A stretch of 64,000 nt of DNA from Cryptomeria japonica (GCF_030272615.1 NC_081405.1:468398008-468462007); one strand, 5' to 3'. Positions 24,278-36,877 are shown, numbered from the stretch's first letter. Notes: generated by a model not told the origin, from the letters alone. Numbers and translations are program-made.

Positions 24278-24471
24278 GGGCCCTTGTAGTTGGTTGTTTG
24301 GGCTGGTTTTCTGGCCCTACCTTTGGTTGGGTTGCCTACTATCTTTAGGGGTAGACACTTTTTTTGGTTGTGGCTCTCTCCTCTTTGTTGAGCAGTCAAG
24401 TTCTATCCCTTGTTTGATTTGTAAAGGGTTTTGGGTCCCTTCAAAACCCGTTTTTCACGTAATAAAAAAAT
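23507..24471 (+). mobile_element. pol-less mini-LINE carrying ORF1 end and 3' UTR
   Basis: This is bounded by an 11-bp direct repeat, AAATGAGCTAT, at 23496-23506 and 24472-24482. It contains the C-terminal part of a DUF4283-type LINE ORF1 (to TGA at 24275-24277) and then a 3' UTR ending ...GGGTTTTGGGTCCCTT ... TAATAAAAAAA. An ordinary 5'-truncated LINE would keep pol next to its tail; here pol is absent and ORF1 joins the tail. The tail resembles that of the full LINE at 38610-38650, so the same kind of reverse transcriptase could have moved it in trans. Confidence 0.8.
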
Positions 24472-25473
24472 AAATGAGCTATGAAACTTTGGAACCTAAC
24501 TATGTCAAATGTATCAAACCAATCAGATCCTCATTTAAAAGATACAAAACAAATATAGTTTTTTATAACTTAGAAAATGAAGACCAACAAACTAAAAACG
24601 CAATGTGCTGCTATCAAACTTGAACAACACTCTCAAAATGAACACACCACATAAAAAAATCAATACCCAGATCAAAAACCTCATAAACCTTCACCATTTA
24701 AAACCCGTATCTCCAACACAAGCCCAAAATTACAATAAAATTGAAGCTAAACACACCAACTAGCTAGGGAAGATGTTTCACCATCAAAACTAGCAACACT
24801 ACAAAGGGTTTTCGTCCTCAACCAAAAGAAAGAAGAATTCTCAACGCTCATTCTAGTAATATCTCCTTATGTTGTCAAATTGGTATATACAAATGAGAGC
24901 TCAACAATCAAATATATAACATGGAGGGAAGAATTAGAGAAACACTCAATAAATTTGAATTTATTTCCCTCACTTTTCACTTTATTCAAAAAATAGACCT
25001 TCTCTCTCCTTGGCATCCTCTTTTGAGCTCATAAAAAATAACTATTAAAACACTTAAATCATCTCCTAGCCTTGGCATCACCTTTTAGGGTCAAAATGTG
25101 TTTTTAAAGATAACTTAAGATGACCCACTTTCCTAGGCATAGCAATAGGGAACACTTCATGAACATTTGCACTTTCAGTTAAGCTATAAAGCGACTTTAT
25201 TAAAAAACACGTAGAAATCATGAAGGCACTAAATTCAAAACATTGCACTTTGAACTACGAGGAGACGAAAGTTGAGACCAAGTACCCAAAATGACACTTA
25301 CTAAAAATAGTCATATACTAAGAATAGAAACTTTACTGGAACAAATTGAAATCACTTGCTAGAGCTCTCCACTGGACACTAAGTTCCCTAATGAAAACCA
25401 GTTAGCCTACAAGAACACGGGAATAGGCTAATGGAAACCTCAAACTAACTAGGTGGATGAAGGGGACATTACA

Positions 25474-25510
25474 CTTCCCCCTCCCCAAGATTGCTTGTTC
25501 TCAAGCAATC
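25474..25510 (-). promoter_or_regulatory. chromovirus polypurine tract with adjoining hairpin
   Basis: The minus strand reads a perfect 9-bp stem GATTGCTTG/CAAGCAATC with a 4-nt loop (25489-25510). It overlaps the polypurine tract CTTGGGGAGGGGGAAG by its last bases, and the LTR start follows. A hairpin next to the tract is common in plant Ty3 elements. Confidence 0.75.
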
Positions 25511-25805
25511 GTAAATCTGGATGTTGTAAAATTTACTCTCTCCCCAATATCATCCTTCATTGGTTAGTTCTTTCACTTCACCAAGTATTCCTTGACAATC
25601 ATTTTTCACAGAGTATGGTCCTTGAAATCAATCATTTTCCTTCCACATCCAAAGGAGGCAATTCTTTAGAAGGAATCAGGTTATGCCTAAATGCCTTATG
25701 AGGTATGATACATGGAAGACATTATGCACATTTCTACTCTCAAGCAGCTCAATCTTGTAAGCCACCTCTTCAATCCTGTCAATGACTCTGCACAAACCAT
25801 ATAAG
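25511..25805 (-). pseudogene. chromovirus integrase C-terminal end
   Basis: The minus strand has RVIDRIEEVAYKIELLES followed by NVHNVFHVSYL at about 25800-25690. This is the GPF/Y-type module of Ty3 integrase, which contacts DNA and host chromatin. It was continuous with the integrase piece at 48455 before element 'outer' inserted. Confidence 0.75.
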
Positions 25806-26680
25806 TGTTAGATAGTTGGTTAGTCCCAAAGACATTGAGAGGGAGGGAGGGGCGAATCAGTGTCTAACTGGTGGATGAAATATTTAAACTTATTTGCAAC
25901 TTTACAACCTAAATTAATATACCGATAAGCAAATAATAATGTAGTAAAGAGAAACAAAAGAATGAGCATCAATGCACACCATAACACATATATTTTTTGG
26001 CGAGAAAACCCGGTAAGGGAAAAACCTTGGTGGGATTTGTGACACATAATATTTACTCACTAACCAAAATGAATAAGTATTACTTAGTAAAATAGGGGCT
26101 TGCACATGCAGGAAGGCCAACTGCCTAGAGCTCATTGCTCAACACAAAATGGAGTCCCACTGACTACAACTGGATGGTTAAATCCAATAACAATGTACTG
26201 CTTCAAAATAACATCTGCAATGTTGGATTCAATACCAGTTTAAGCTTTGTCTGATACCTCTGCCAAAACCTTGCTGGTGAATGATTCTGCTTACACAAAA
26301 TAGTCTTCGCTCTGCTCTGCTCTTAAGATAAAGACATCAAAAGACATTAAATTATTCACTCTCATATACCACTTACATGCATACCTACATACATACTTTC
26401 TTACATTACAAATGACCTAAAAGATCTCATACATATATGAGTCTTTACAATACATCATGTTGGCCATACAAATATAATATTACATTACAATACATTTCAC
26501 ATAAACAATATAATTTCCAAGTCGGCTTGGACTACCGGTATAATCTGTTGTCGGTGTGAATAACCCTTGTAATGACTATCGGTGCCAGTAGAACCTTTGA
26601 AACCTTGTTGAACCTTGTTACCAGTTGGTTGCCATCAATGACAACATCAACCATTCTCATCTGGGTGTATAATACCAACA
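25806..26680 (-). repeat. 3' LTR of 'outer'
   Basis: On the plus strand it runs from TGTTAGATAGTTGG to ATACCAACA (875 bp). It matches the copy at 47559-48449. It contains the shared LTR motif GCCTAGAGCTCATTGCT (near 26128) and, on the minus strand, the GGTTTTTCCC..CCGGGTTTTC R/U5 motif (about 25998-26030). Confidence 0.92.
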
Positions 26681-26707
26681 ATCTCCCCCTTTGGCATTGA
26701 TGGCAAC
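26628..26707 (-). promoter_or_regulatory. inverted repeat across PPT/LTR junction of 'outer'
   Basis: GTTGCCATCAATGACAA (26628-26644, in the LTR) pairs with TTGGCATTGATGGCAAC (26691-26707, in the interior) at 16 of 17 positions. The polypurine tract (minus strand GCCAAAGGGGGAGAT, 26681-26695) lies at the base of the loop. Confidence 0.75.
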
Positions 26708-26989
26708 ACTCATGAGAAAAATCAAAACTAATATCCAAAATTTGAAGTCCGAAAATTGAGAGTGCTCCCCCTGAGCAAGTGATCTCCTTCTGTATATTTT
26801 TCTCATTACACCACTCCCCCTTTGACATCAATGACAAAGGATGTCAAAAAGTATCAAAAATTCAAAAATTACTTAGAAACCTATAGCCGATTATGTACAA
26901 TATGAAAAGTGTTTGCCAAAACCAAGTTAAGACTTTGCAAAAACTTTGTACTATCATAAATTACAGTTTCTATCTGTTGGATCATCCCG

Positions 26990-28616
26990 GTGAGATAATG
27001 CATCTGTTGCTCCAGTGATCTATCCTCTTAAATAGCTGCCTTAGATAGCTCATTCTGATGTGTTAACGAATTATCCAATTTAGGACCAAGTTTGTTCTTT
27101 AACTCCCAGGTTTTCATCTTCAACCTTGCTTTCTCTCTTTCCAATTTCTTAATCTTCTCTTCATAAATAGCCATCTCTTGATCCAAAACTGATGTTAGTT
27201 CCGAAGAAACAATCATATTGTCAACAATGTCATCAATCTCTTTCTATGTTTTCCTTATTTTCTTATCAATATCTTTTGTTAGATGGTGAGGTTTGCAGGC
27301 TTCCCGATACAATTCCTTGTATTCCAAAATGGTGGAATTCAATGCCGATAACAATGAATCAATCTGTTCTGTCAAAGAATTCATCCTTCTCCTTATCAAC
27401 TCTTTCCTAAATGGTCTCCTCATTTATCTTATCTACAGTTTGAATGTTAGAAGAAATGAATTTGGACAATGTGTCCAATTTACCTATAGATCCAACAATG
27501 TGATCAACCTTGCATGCCGGTGAAATCATCTACAAAATTGGTAAAGAATCATCAATAGCCTTAAATGCTAAGGCATTGCATTATGTTATCTTCTTTATGG
27601 AATCTAATAATACATCAATGATATTTGTGGGTCTGTAATCCACAGTAGAAGTATTGGGAGGAGTGCTAGGTTCTGCAATAATTTTCTTTTATTCTCTAGA
27701 TACCAGTTCAGTTACCTTAACCTCTTCTTTATCCACTTTCTCTTCCTTATTTTCACTCTTATTCTCTACTGGTTCAAATTGTGTCCGTTCTGGTTCTTTT
27801 TCTGCTTATGTTGGTATCTCAATATTTTGCTGAGTGTCAACAGTCTTGACCAGTGATTCAGAGATCTCAACATTTATAGCTTCAAATTTCTTTTCCTTTG
27901 CAATTTCCTTATCCATTACAATATTGATGTCCTGAGTATCAACATTCATTATGAATAGAATGTTTGACTAGGGATCAATATCATCTTCTTTCACTTACTC
28001 TGATATCTTTTTCAAGCTCATTTTGCATTTCTGTCGGTGCCTCTGCTACTATCGGTGGGGTGTCCTATGCCGGTGGCAGTAAGTTATCCTTAATTGTGAT
28101 GTCAGGTACACTGCCAACCTTACTCTTACTCTTATATGCTTTCTGATATACTTTAGTAAATGATTTATCAACTTTCTGTCTATCTTTCTCTTCCCTTTTC
28201 TCCTTCTCAACAAAGAATATATCCCACTTATTAGCTATTTCATCTACAATCTCTTTTACTCTGTCGACCATAAGACTAACTTGCCAGTGACCACTCACAA
28301 AAACTGTTATGTTAGCTTCAGATATTAAATCATCTATTTCTTGCTTAGACTTAATAGGATGAACTACTAACAGTGCCTCAACCTTCAATTTCTTATCTAA
28401 TTCCATAATGGACATTCTCTTTGATTCGAGTCTCAAGTATAGATCATTAGGAAGAACATCTATAACCTCAATAAGAACCTTCTTATATATATCTAGATAC
28501 AAAATAATGCTCTCCTCAATGGTATCCTTATCAGAATCAATAAAAGAATGATAGAACTTACTAAAATTACCGAGATTTCCTTCCTGAGTTATTTCATTTA
28601 TCAGCTCTTTCAGTGA
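26990..28616 (-). pseudogene. ORF2 of 'outer', C-terminal part
   Basis: This continues the frame of 44565-46064 exactly, once 'inner' and one AGAGT copy are removed (codon starts agree at 28616). It is open from 28616 to 28065 (acidic and lysine-rich, motif RVKEIVDEIANKWDIFFVEK), then meets a TAG. Further fragments follow in damaged form, including a heptad-rich coiled-coil segment at 27216-27028 (KIKKLEREKARLKMKTWELK). The coiled-coil tail also exists in ORF2 of 'inner'. Function is unknown. Confidence 0.7.
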
Positions 28617-28622
28617 AAGAGT

Positions 28623-29819
28623 TGTTACTACTTATTAAGTTGCCATTAGTTTTATATCCAAAATCATTCTATATACTCTAGTCGGTTACCTCTATCGAAA
28701 CATTTAGTCGGTATGCACAGAACAGTTGGTTAAAGAAGAAAGTATTCACAGAGCCCAGTATACACCAAGCTGTCTACTGAGTAACATTCCATGTCTACCG
28801 AGTAGCAATAATGACACACCGAGTTGATATACATCAAGTGAAACGTTTTATCAGATTCACTGAACCTAGACACACATGTGGAAACGTGTTACAAGATCGA
28901 GGAACAAAGAACTGTTATCACATTGGAAATTGCACTTAAGGATTGTGTATGATTTTGAGGTCATTTAACCAGTGAAATAGTTTGTATGGTTATTCATTCG
29001 ATAAATCATGTTTGTAAGATCGAAGCAATGAATCAAATCACCGACATAAGAGATCTATTTATACAACATGGATTGAGATTAGATTGAAGAGAATAAAGTG
29101 ACAGAGAGAGATAAAGAGGTGTATGAAGCAAGACATGTGTGATACATAATAATGCACTAAGTGTTATGACTATTATAGAGACACAGAGGTCACCGAGAAG
29201 GATTTCAGAGAACATTCAAAGAACAGAGTAAACAGAAGGGTTTACCGAGTTACTTTATGGGTTACCGAGGTATGCTATAAGCTAGGTAATCTCATTTTGA
29301 GCACATAGAATTTGCTATAACATTCCAGATGTAAAGTTGTAGATATTTGTAATGATTTATTATGATATTTTGAAGTTGTAAGAGAAACCTTTAATAGGGT
29401 AAAAGACTCTAACAAAGTCTATAAATTGTAAAGCCTTTAACCAGGTGCAACATTTAGAATAAGTGTTGTAAAATCCTTTAGCAAGGTAGATCTAAAGATC
29501 TTAATACTCCTAACAGGGTAAGGTATCAAAAATAGCTGAACGTAGCTCTAACCGAGCACTCTTTATTATTGCAGTAGTGAAGTTGTGGGTGCCATCCCCA
29601 CCGTAGTTTTTCTCTCTAACCAAGAGTTTCTGCGTAACCAAAATATATGAGTTATTGAGTGAATCATGTATGATTGTTATTTATTTGTTTTAGCTTTATG
29701 TTATGTTGCAGCAGTTTTTGGTTTATGCATAACAGTGAAGTTATTATTGTTAAAAGGATTTGAAGTACTGATTCATCCCTCCCCTCTCAGTACATTAGCT
29801 CTCCATATTGGGCCTAACA
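28623..29819 (+). repeat. 5' LTR of 'inner'
   Basis: It runs from TGTTACTACTTATT to GGGCCTAACA (1197 bp). A TATA-like TATTTATA lies at 29056-29063. It carries many ACCGAG sites. In the first ~400 aligned bases I count roughly 6% difference from the 3' LTR, mostly C/T and G/A changes. Confidence 0.93.
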
Positions 29820-29821
29820 AT

Positions 29822-29833
29822 TGGTATTAGAGC
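29822..29833 (+). other. primer binding site of 'inner', tRNA-iMet type
   Basis: TGGTATTAGAGC follows the LTR end by two bases. It differs from the usual TGGTATCAGAGC by one C-to-T transition, which is likely decay after insertion. Confidence 0.75.
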
Positions 29834-31037
29834 TTGAATCTTGGAAAAGGGTTTAACAACCTAAAGAGAAAGATATTATCAATGGAAGGCTACAAACAAT
29901 CTCGGAGAATTATGTATCTACAAGAAGAGTTGGATCATGCTAATCAAGTGATTGCAGACATGTAAAGACAAATGTAGAAATCATTGAAAGTGAGAAGAAT
30001 ATTATCTAATGATTTATAGGACTCTCAAGAGTTAGTGGAACAAATTGAAACATCATCTGAGAATAGTATATCTGAAGAAACTGAAGAGATGATTGGAGAA
30101 CTGAAAGAAAAGAACAAAGCACTGACTGATTAGCTAAAAGCAATGAAAAGAGGACATGAACATTTTAGCACATAGATGACTGAAAATCTTGATGCATTGA
30201 GGACAGCTGAAGATAAATTAAGAGATCTAGAAAGAGAAAAACAACAGCTTGAAGCATTAGTATCTGAAAAGAATGATGAAATCACAAGGTTGACTGGGAT
30301 TCAACAAAATCTATCAGATCATAGGTTATGCACATCATGAAGCAAATCTGAAGGATGTTGAGAATCAAGCATTGAAACTTGAAGTATCAAGGTTGACCGA
30401 TGAACTTGAAATAGAAAAGAAATCCAAGGAAACACTAAAAAAGAGTTATGAAGTATCAAAGATGTTGGATGAGCAACTGAATACAAGAAGACCCAACAAA
30501 GATGCAGGACTTGGTTACAAAGGAAAATACTCTACCAAGAAGGTAATTCATACAACCGAGAGAGGAGAATCATCAAAGCAAGCTGCAAATAAGAAGAATA
30601 TCAAAGGAAAGAAGCCTATTTGCAACTACTGTGGAAATCAAGGTCATACTGCTAACTTGTGCCAAATCAGAAAAGGTAAGCAATCGAATGTCACTAAGTC
30701 TAATGGTTAGTGTTACAATTGAAATAAATATGGTCACAAATCTAATCAATGTAGGACAAAGACTGGAGGGAACAATGAGGCTGGATCCTCTGGTTCTGAA
30801 TCCACTACAGCTCAAGGACAAGCATTTGATGATGAGGATGGGAGGTAGGATGGGAACCCACAAATACGGAACCCTCCTCTTGATCACGAAAACTTAAAAG
30901 ATTCCCAAGAATCGAGCTTCGAGGCGGTGAAGGTTGACTCAGAAAATATAAAGGAGGGGTGAATCTCTAAACCCTGGAATAGTCTTTTTGCAAGAAGAGC
31001 ACCTGGAAAATCAACTGGTAAATAGTCTTTCCCCTTT

Positions 31038-32424
31038 GTGAAAGATATATCAGATAATAGAATGGGTAAACTTGCTATTGAGATTCCTAATATAGTTATT
31101 GATCATAGCATCTCTTTAATGTCTTTTTCTTTGGTGGGGAAGTTTGTTGGACCTCGACCTAATATTGAGGATGTTAGGTCCTTTGTTAAGAGAAAATGGA
31201 GAATGAAAGGACAGGTTGATGTCTCTGCCTTGCCTAGAGGCTTTTTTATTTTTTCTTTCTCTTGCGGGGAAGATATGGAAGTTGCTTTAAGTGGTGGCCC
31301 CTAGATGCTTGGAAAATCTTCTCTTTCTGTTAGAAAATGGTCTCCTAACATGGAACTCAATGATTCTTTCTTTGAATCTGCTCTGGTGTGGGTTAGGTTG
31401 CCTGGGTTGCCATTGGAATACTGGGTGGAGGATGTTTTCTCAGGAATCAATAAGTCCTTTGGGGAGCTTGTTGCGATAGACCCAATGATAGCAACTTGCA
31501 AGAGATTGGTTTATGCGCGTATCTGCACCAACATATCACAGAATATGGACCTCACAAGAACTATTGACATAAATTCTAAACTTGGGTTATGGGAATAGTC
31601 AATAGAATTCGAATCTCTCCCCTTTGTTTTCTTTTCTTGCAAAAAAGCTGGTCACTGGGCTAAGGCTTGTCCTAGCAACCCTAAAAAACCTATGATGACA
31701 AATATCCATAAATAGGTATGGAAAGAAAAAAAATAATAACAAAGACTGTAACAAGTTAGAAGGAAAAAGTGGAAACTCAGTTAATATATCTGAACCACTG
31801 GAAGCAGATAGCACTGACCCTCCTAAGAACCCCACTTTGAAGGAGAATAAAAATAATGAAATTAGGGAGTTTGAGATTAAAACAGTCAATACCTTTGAGG
31901 CTCTACAGACACAGGTGAAGGAGAATGAAATCAGTGAAGAGACACTTGAAGATGGTGAGATTGAGAATATCACTGATTCTCATCATGAGGCTTTTCAAGA
32001 ATCTATATCAAAAAAAGATGAACACTGTCTAGAGGATGATTTTCAAGAACATGAAATAAAATTGGGAAGGAACAACAAGTCTTGATCGCCTCAGGTAAAC
32101 TTAAATGCCTTATTCTAGAACATAGGAGTCGATATGCCTACATCATCCCAGAAAAGAGGAGAACTATGGAGCAATATGCAAGATGAGTCTAGAGTAGAAC
32201 AAGAAGAAAATACAACAGGAAATGGAAAGAAAATTAAAACCAAGAAGGTAGGAGGCCTTAATGGAGTAAAAACCAGAACCAGATCCAAGGCTGATTTTGG
32301 GGCTTCAAGATCCCCACCGGGACGCAAAACTATGAAATGGCATAGGGACCAGGAGAGAAAGCAAAACATAGCTGATGGAAGGCAACAAACTATCAAGGAA
32401 TCTTGCCCTCAGGCTTCCAAATGA
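31038..32424 (+). pseudogene. LINE ORF1 (DUF4283, zinc knuckle)
   Basis: This encoded the RNA-binding partner of the LINE. A DUF4283-type domain covers about 31050-31600 (RPNIEDVRSFVKRKWRMKG, WVRLPGLPLEYW). A CCHC knuckle, CFSCKKAGHWAKAC, lies near 31630-31670. The C-terminus is hydrophilic and basic, and the frame ends at TGA 32422-32424. The frame is cut by TAG at 31302 and 31596 and by a frame change between ~31710 and 31800. An upstream in-frame stretch (ESSFEAVKVDSENI, near 30920) may be the true start region. The stop overlaps the ORF2 start as ATGA. Confidence 0.8.
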
Positions 32425-35400
32425 AGGTAATATCTTGGAATATCAGAGGCCTAAATGGTCTCAATAAATAGGATATATTAAGGAACCTCATTCGAGATCA
32501 AAATCCAGATATTATCCTAGTTTAAGAAACCAAAATGAGTAAAGAGAAAGTGGAGAAATTAAAGTTCTTTAAAAATGGAGGGGCTTGTGGCAGTAGCTTG
32601 AATGGAGCTTCTGGAGGGGTTGCTATTTTCTAGAGTAAAAGCACAACCTCTGGAGATATGATTGATGTTGATGGCAATATTTTATCCCTAAAAGCTAAAA
32701 GCATCATTGATGGTAAGGAATGTGTCATCACTAATATCTATGCCCCTAACTCCAAATCTGCTAGAAGTAAATTCTGGAATAAAATTCAGCATAAAAGAAA
32801 TTCTTTCCCATTGAACATCTGGGTTGTGATGGGAGATTTCAATACTCCTCTGCAAGACATTGAAAAATTTGGAGGCATCCAAGCTCAACCAGACAACAGG
32901 TCTGACTTGATGGACTTTATTAATGTCAATGCTCTCATTGATATGGATCTCAATGGGGCCTCTTACACTTGGTCTAACCAAAGGGATGGTGAAGATCTCA
33001 TCCAGGTAAGACTTGATAGATCCCTTGTTACTAATGATTGGATTCTTTCTCATAGATGCTCCCTTTCTGTTATTAATAGAATTGGGTTAGACCATTATCC
33101 CATCTCTTTTGTTGCTGAGAATTTTAAGAATAGTCAGAGTTTCCCTTTTTAGTTCGAAAAGATGTGGACTTCCCACCCTAATCTTGAAAAATCTATTGCT
33201 AACTGGTGGAATCTTGATGTTAATGGAACTGCCATGTATAAAGTTGCCAAAAAACTGAAAAACATCAAAACCAACATTAAGATTTGGAACAAGAAGGTCT
33301 TTGGTGATATCTTTGATTCAAAGAAAAAACTAAAGGAGGAACTGGACTAGATCCAAAATTCAATACTAAAAATGGCTACAAAAAGTATTCCAAAGCCATG
33401 GAAGATGATGTTCTAGTCAAACTCCACAACATTATTTCTAGGGAAGAAATCTATTGGAGGCAGAGATCCAAGGCTATATGGTTGAAGGCAGGGGACAAAA
33501 ACACTAAATTTTTCCACATGACTTGTCTAAAACACAAAGCAGTGAATAGAATCACAAGACTGACTATTGAAAACAACACTCTACTTAATAAGGATTAAAT
33601 CAGGGATGAAGCTGTCAGGTTCTTCAATCAGCTCCTTACAAGTAACAAGGACATTAATCAGACCCACCAACTCAATTTGGTTAATATCATTCCTAAGATC
33701 ATTAACCCTATTTAGAATAAGGCCCTTTCTGCTATCTTGTCTACTGGAGAAATTAAAAAAGTTGTCTTTTCATTTCAAGGGGATAAAGCTCCGGGTCCTG
33801 ACGGTTTCCCCATGTTTTTCTTCCAAGAATTCTGGCATATTGTGGGGGAAGACACGGTTAATACGGTCAAAGAATTCTTTGGATCTAGAAGAATCCTTAA
33901 GGAACTCAACTCCACATTTATAGCCCTAATCCCCAAAGTTGCTAGGGCGGACTCTATGGGAAATTTTAGGCCAATTAGCCTATGTAACTCTTTCTACAAA
34001 ATCATATCCAAAGTTCTGACCACTAGAATTTTGGCGGTGCTTCCCTTCATCATCTCTGAGGAGCAGAAAGGTTTTGTTCCTGGGAGGTAGATTCTGGACT
34101 CTATTATTCTTGTTCATGAGAACATTCATTCCCTCAATGCTGCTAAAAAAGAAGGCTTCTTGATAAAGTTGGATTTGGCGAAGGCTTATGATAGAGTAGA
34201 GTGGAATGATCTTTTCAAAATCATGGAGGCATTTGGTTTTGATGAAAAGGTAACCAAAATAATCAGAGAGTTGATCACCACTCCTATGTTCTCTATTCTG
34301 ATTAATGGATCTCCTACCAAATTTTTTAAAACTTCAAGGGGGCTCAGACAAGGAGACCCCATATCTCCTATCCTTTTCACCATTTTGGCTGAAAGTATGA
34401 GCAGATTGATTCACAATTTGAAACAGAGCAAAACTATCAAAGGTCTTCAACCTTCCTCTGCCAATATTTTTTGCTCTCATCAATAGTTTGTTGATGATAC
34501 TATCCTCATGGGATATTCTTTTGTTAAGGAGGCTGATGCCTTCAAAACTGCTCTTAACTCCTATGCTTTGGCTACTAGTCAGCAAGTCAATTGGGACAAA
34601 TTGACTATTTACTTCCTGAATACTCTAGTCATAAGACAACAGAAAATTGCTAAAATTATTGGGTGCAAAGTGGATATGCTCCCTTCCACCTATCTGGGTC
34701 TTCCCTTGGGGTTAGCTCCCCCAAATTCCTTCTGGAATATGCTTATTGATAAATTAAATAAAAGACTTACTGGATGGAAAGGTTCAATTTTATCTCAGGC
34801 TAGAAAATTGCAGCTCCTTCAAGCTACTCTTCAAAATCTCCCTGTTTATGCCCTCAGCCTATTTGGTATCTCGGCTAGATTTGCTGAAGCAATGGAAAGA
34901 ATCCAGAAGAGATTTTTATGGTCAGGAGTGGAAGAAAAAAAGAGAATATCCTTGGTTGCTTGGGACAAATTTTGTAGACCAAAGAACAAAGGGGGGTTGG
35001 GGATTAAAGCTTTAAAAACCTTTAACAAAGCTCTTCTTGCTAAACAATTATGGAGAGCCTATGATACTAAGAAAAATTGGAATCAAATTTGGTTTGACAA
35101 ATACATTTAGAATCAACCTATCCAAGGGGTCCTTAATTTTGAAGACATCCCTGTTGGATCCTTCATCTGGAATAGCATTAGTAAATCCATAAAAGTGGCA
35201 AAAGCTGGGGCTGGATGGGTCCTTGGAAAAGGTGACAGAATAAGGTTTTGGGAAGACCCCTGGATGAAGAATGAAGCTCTTTATGATCAAGGTAATAGTC
35301 GAATTATTGAGGAATGTAAAAGGAGGTTTGGACTTATGGTCTGTGACTACTAGAAGGAGGATAAGTGGGTTATGCTTGATGATATTCATTCTGGATTTGC

Positions 35401-36607
35401 CTTACTCCAGAAGGAGCTGCTGTCCTTTTCCCCTAACAAAGACTATGATGATATGTTCCTTTGGAAAAGTGATCCTAAAGGTGAATTTTCGGTTGCCTCA
35501 GCCTACAAAAACACATTTTCTCAAACCAGTAATCCCATTTGGAGTAAAGTTTGGAACAACATTTTGATCCCTAAAGTCAACATTTTCTTTTGGCTTCCTT
35601 CTCGTAATAGTACCCTTACTCTTGAAAATTTAATCTGAAGAGGCTTCAAATTCCCTAATATATGTGAGCTATGCCAGAAGGAGGGGGAATCGGTTGATCA
35701 TCTCTTTTTTCACTGCTCTTTTACCTGGGATATTTGGTGCAAAATGTGGGAAAAATGGAAAGTTAATTGGGTTATGAACAAGAGTATCAAGGATATTATT
35801 TGGCACTGGAATTTTCCAACCAAATGCCAACTTATCAAGAACCTTTGGTCTTTGACCCTCCCCATGATTTGCTGGGGCATTTGGAAAGAAAGAAATAATA
35901 GGATATTTAGGGAAGTTAAGTGTAATACTCAGGTGGTCTTTGAAAAAATCTGCAGGACTATAAAGGAGAACATCAATATTCCTCACAAGAACAATCAGCA
36001 ATGGTTTGTTATTGATATGAATGATATGGAAAGAGACATCCTCATTGAATGGAACCTAATACATAAGGTCTACAGATCAGAAAATAAGAATAGGAGAGAT
36101 GATATTGTCTGGCGTTTTCTTGATTATGACTGGATAAAGGTAAATTTTGATGGGGTGGCTAAAGGGAACCCTGGGAAGGTTGGTAGTGGAGGAGTTATTA
36201 GAAATGCTCAAGGAATTTTCATTGCTGCTTTTGCTTCTCCTTTTGGGGTCCAAAATAACCATGTGGCTGAAGCTCTGGCAATGCTAAAGAGCCTCCAGCT
36301 AGCTCAGGAATTCAAATTCAAAAAAATTTGGCTCGAAGGGGACTCTTTAAACATCATACAAGCCCTCAAAGGTACAAGCTCTGTATCTTGGAATATTACT
36401 AACTTAGTTAAAAGTGCTAAATATTTGTTAAATAACTATGTTAGTATTAGTATAACTCATACCTTTAGAGAAGGCAATAAGGTTGCGGATATCCTAGCCA
36501 ATGAAGGGGTCAATTTGGAGAAGGATGTCAAATACATTGGAGAAACTCACATTAAAAGAGAGGTTAAAGAGAAATTATACTTTGATCGTATCAATGGGTC
36601 AAGTTAA
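32421..36607 (+). pseudogene. LINE ORF2: endonuclease, RT, zf-RVT, RNase H
   Basis: This enzyme nicks genomic DNA and copies LINE RNA into it. The ATG at 32421 overlaps the ORF1 stop. The endonuclease covers 32421-33150 (IRGLNG, GDFNTPL, DHYPI). The frame shifts near 33350. RT then covers ~33740-34900, with DLAKAYDRVEW at 34166, GLRQGDPISPILF at 34340 and FVDDT at ~34487. A zinc-binding CELCQK...DHLFFHC lies at ~35666-35720. RNase H (VNFDGVAKGNPG, EGDSLNII, REGNKVADILA) runs to TAA at 36605. I count about a dozen in-frame TAG stops and two each of TAA and TGA. A plant L1 ORF2 normally ends with RNase H, as here. Confidence 0.85.
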
Positions 36608-36877
36608 TCTCATGATTACTTTTTGGGGAACGAATTCCAAAGATAGATTTTGGGGGTGGATTAACTGTCAGCTAATGAGTGTTTTTTGGCATTATTTCCA
36701 AGATCATATGCGTGAGAAAGATTATAGTAATAATTGCTGGGTTTGTGCGGCCATTAGCAGCAATTTCAAAACAACGAAAGAGTCTCTACATTGGAATTCC
36801 AGAAATAACAAGTTTTCAGGGTTTCATCTGCAGACTATGAATTGTAGCAGTGGGTATCTCTACTTGGAGCTCAAGAA

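Larger units (their letters stand above)
23393..25473 (-). repeat. 3' LTR of chromovirus, split by mini-LINE
   Basis: The minus-strand LTR starts TGTAATGTCCCC at 25473 after a G-rich polypurine tract. I place its end at ...TTTAAATCTACA (23393), which gives TG..CA ends and ~1.1 kb once the 23507-24471 insertion and one duplicated target are removed. The inner end is well supported; the outer end is inferred from the switch to Tat coding sequence. Confidence 0.65.
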
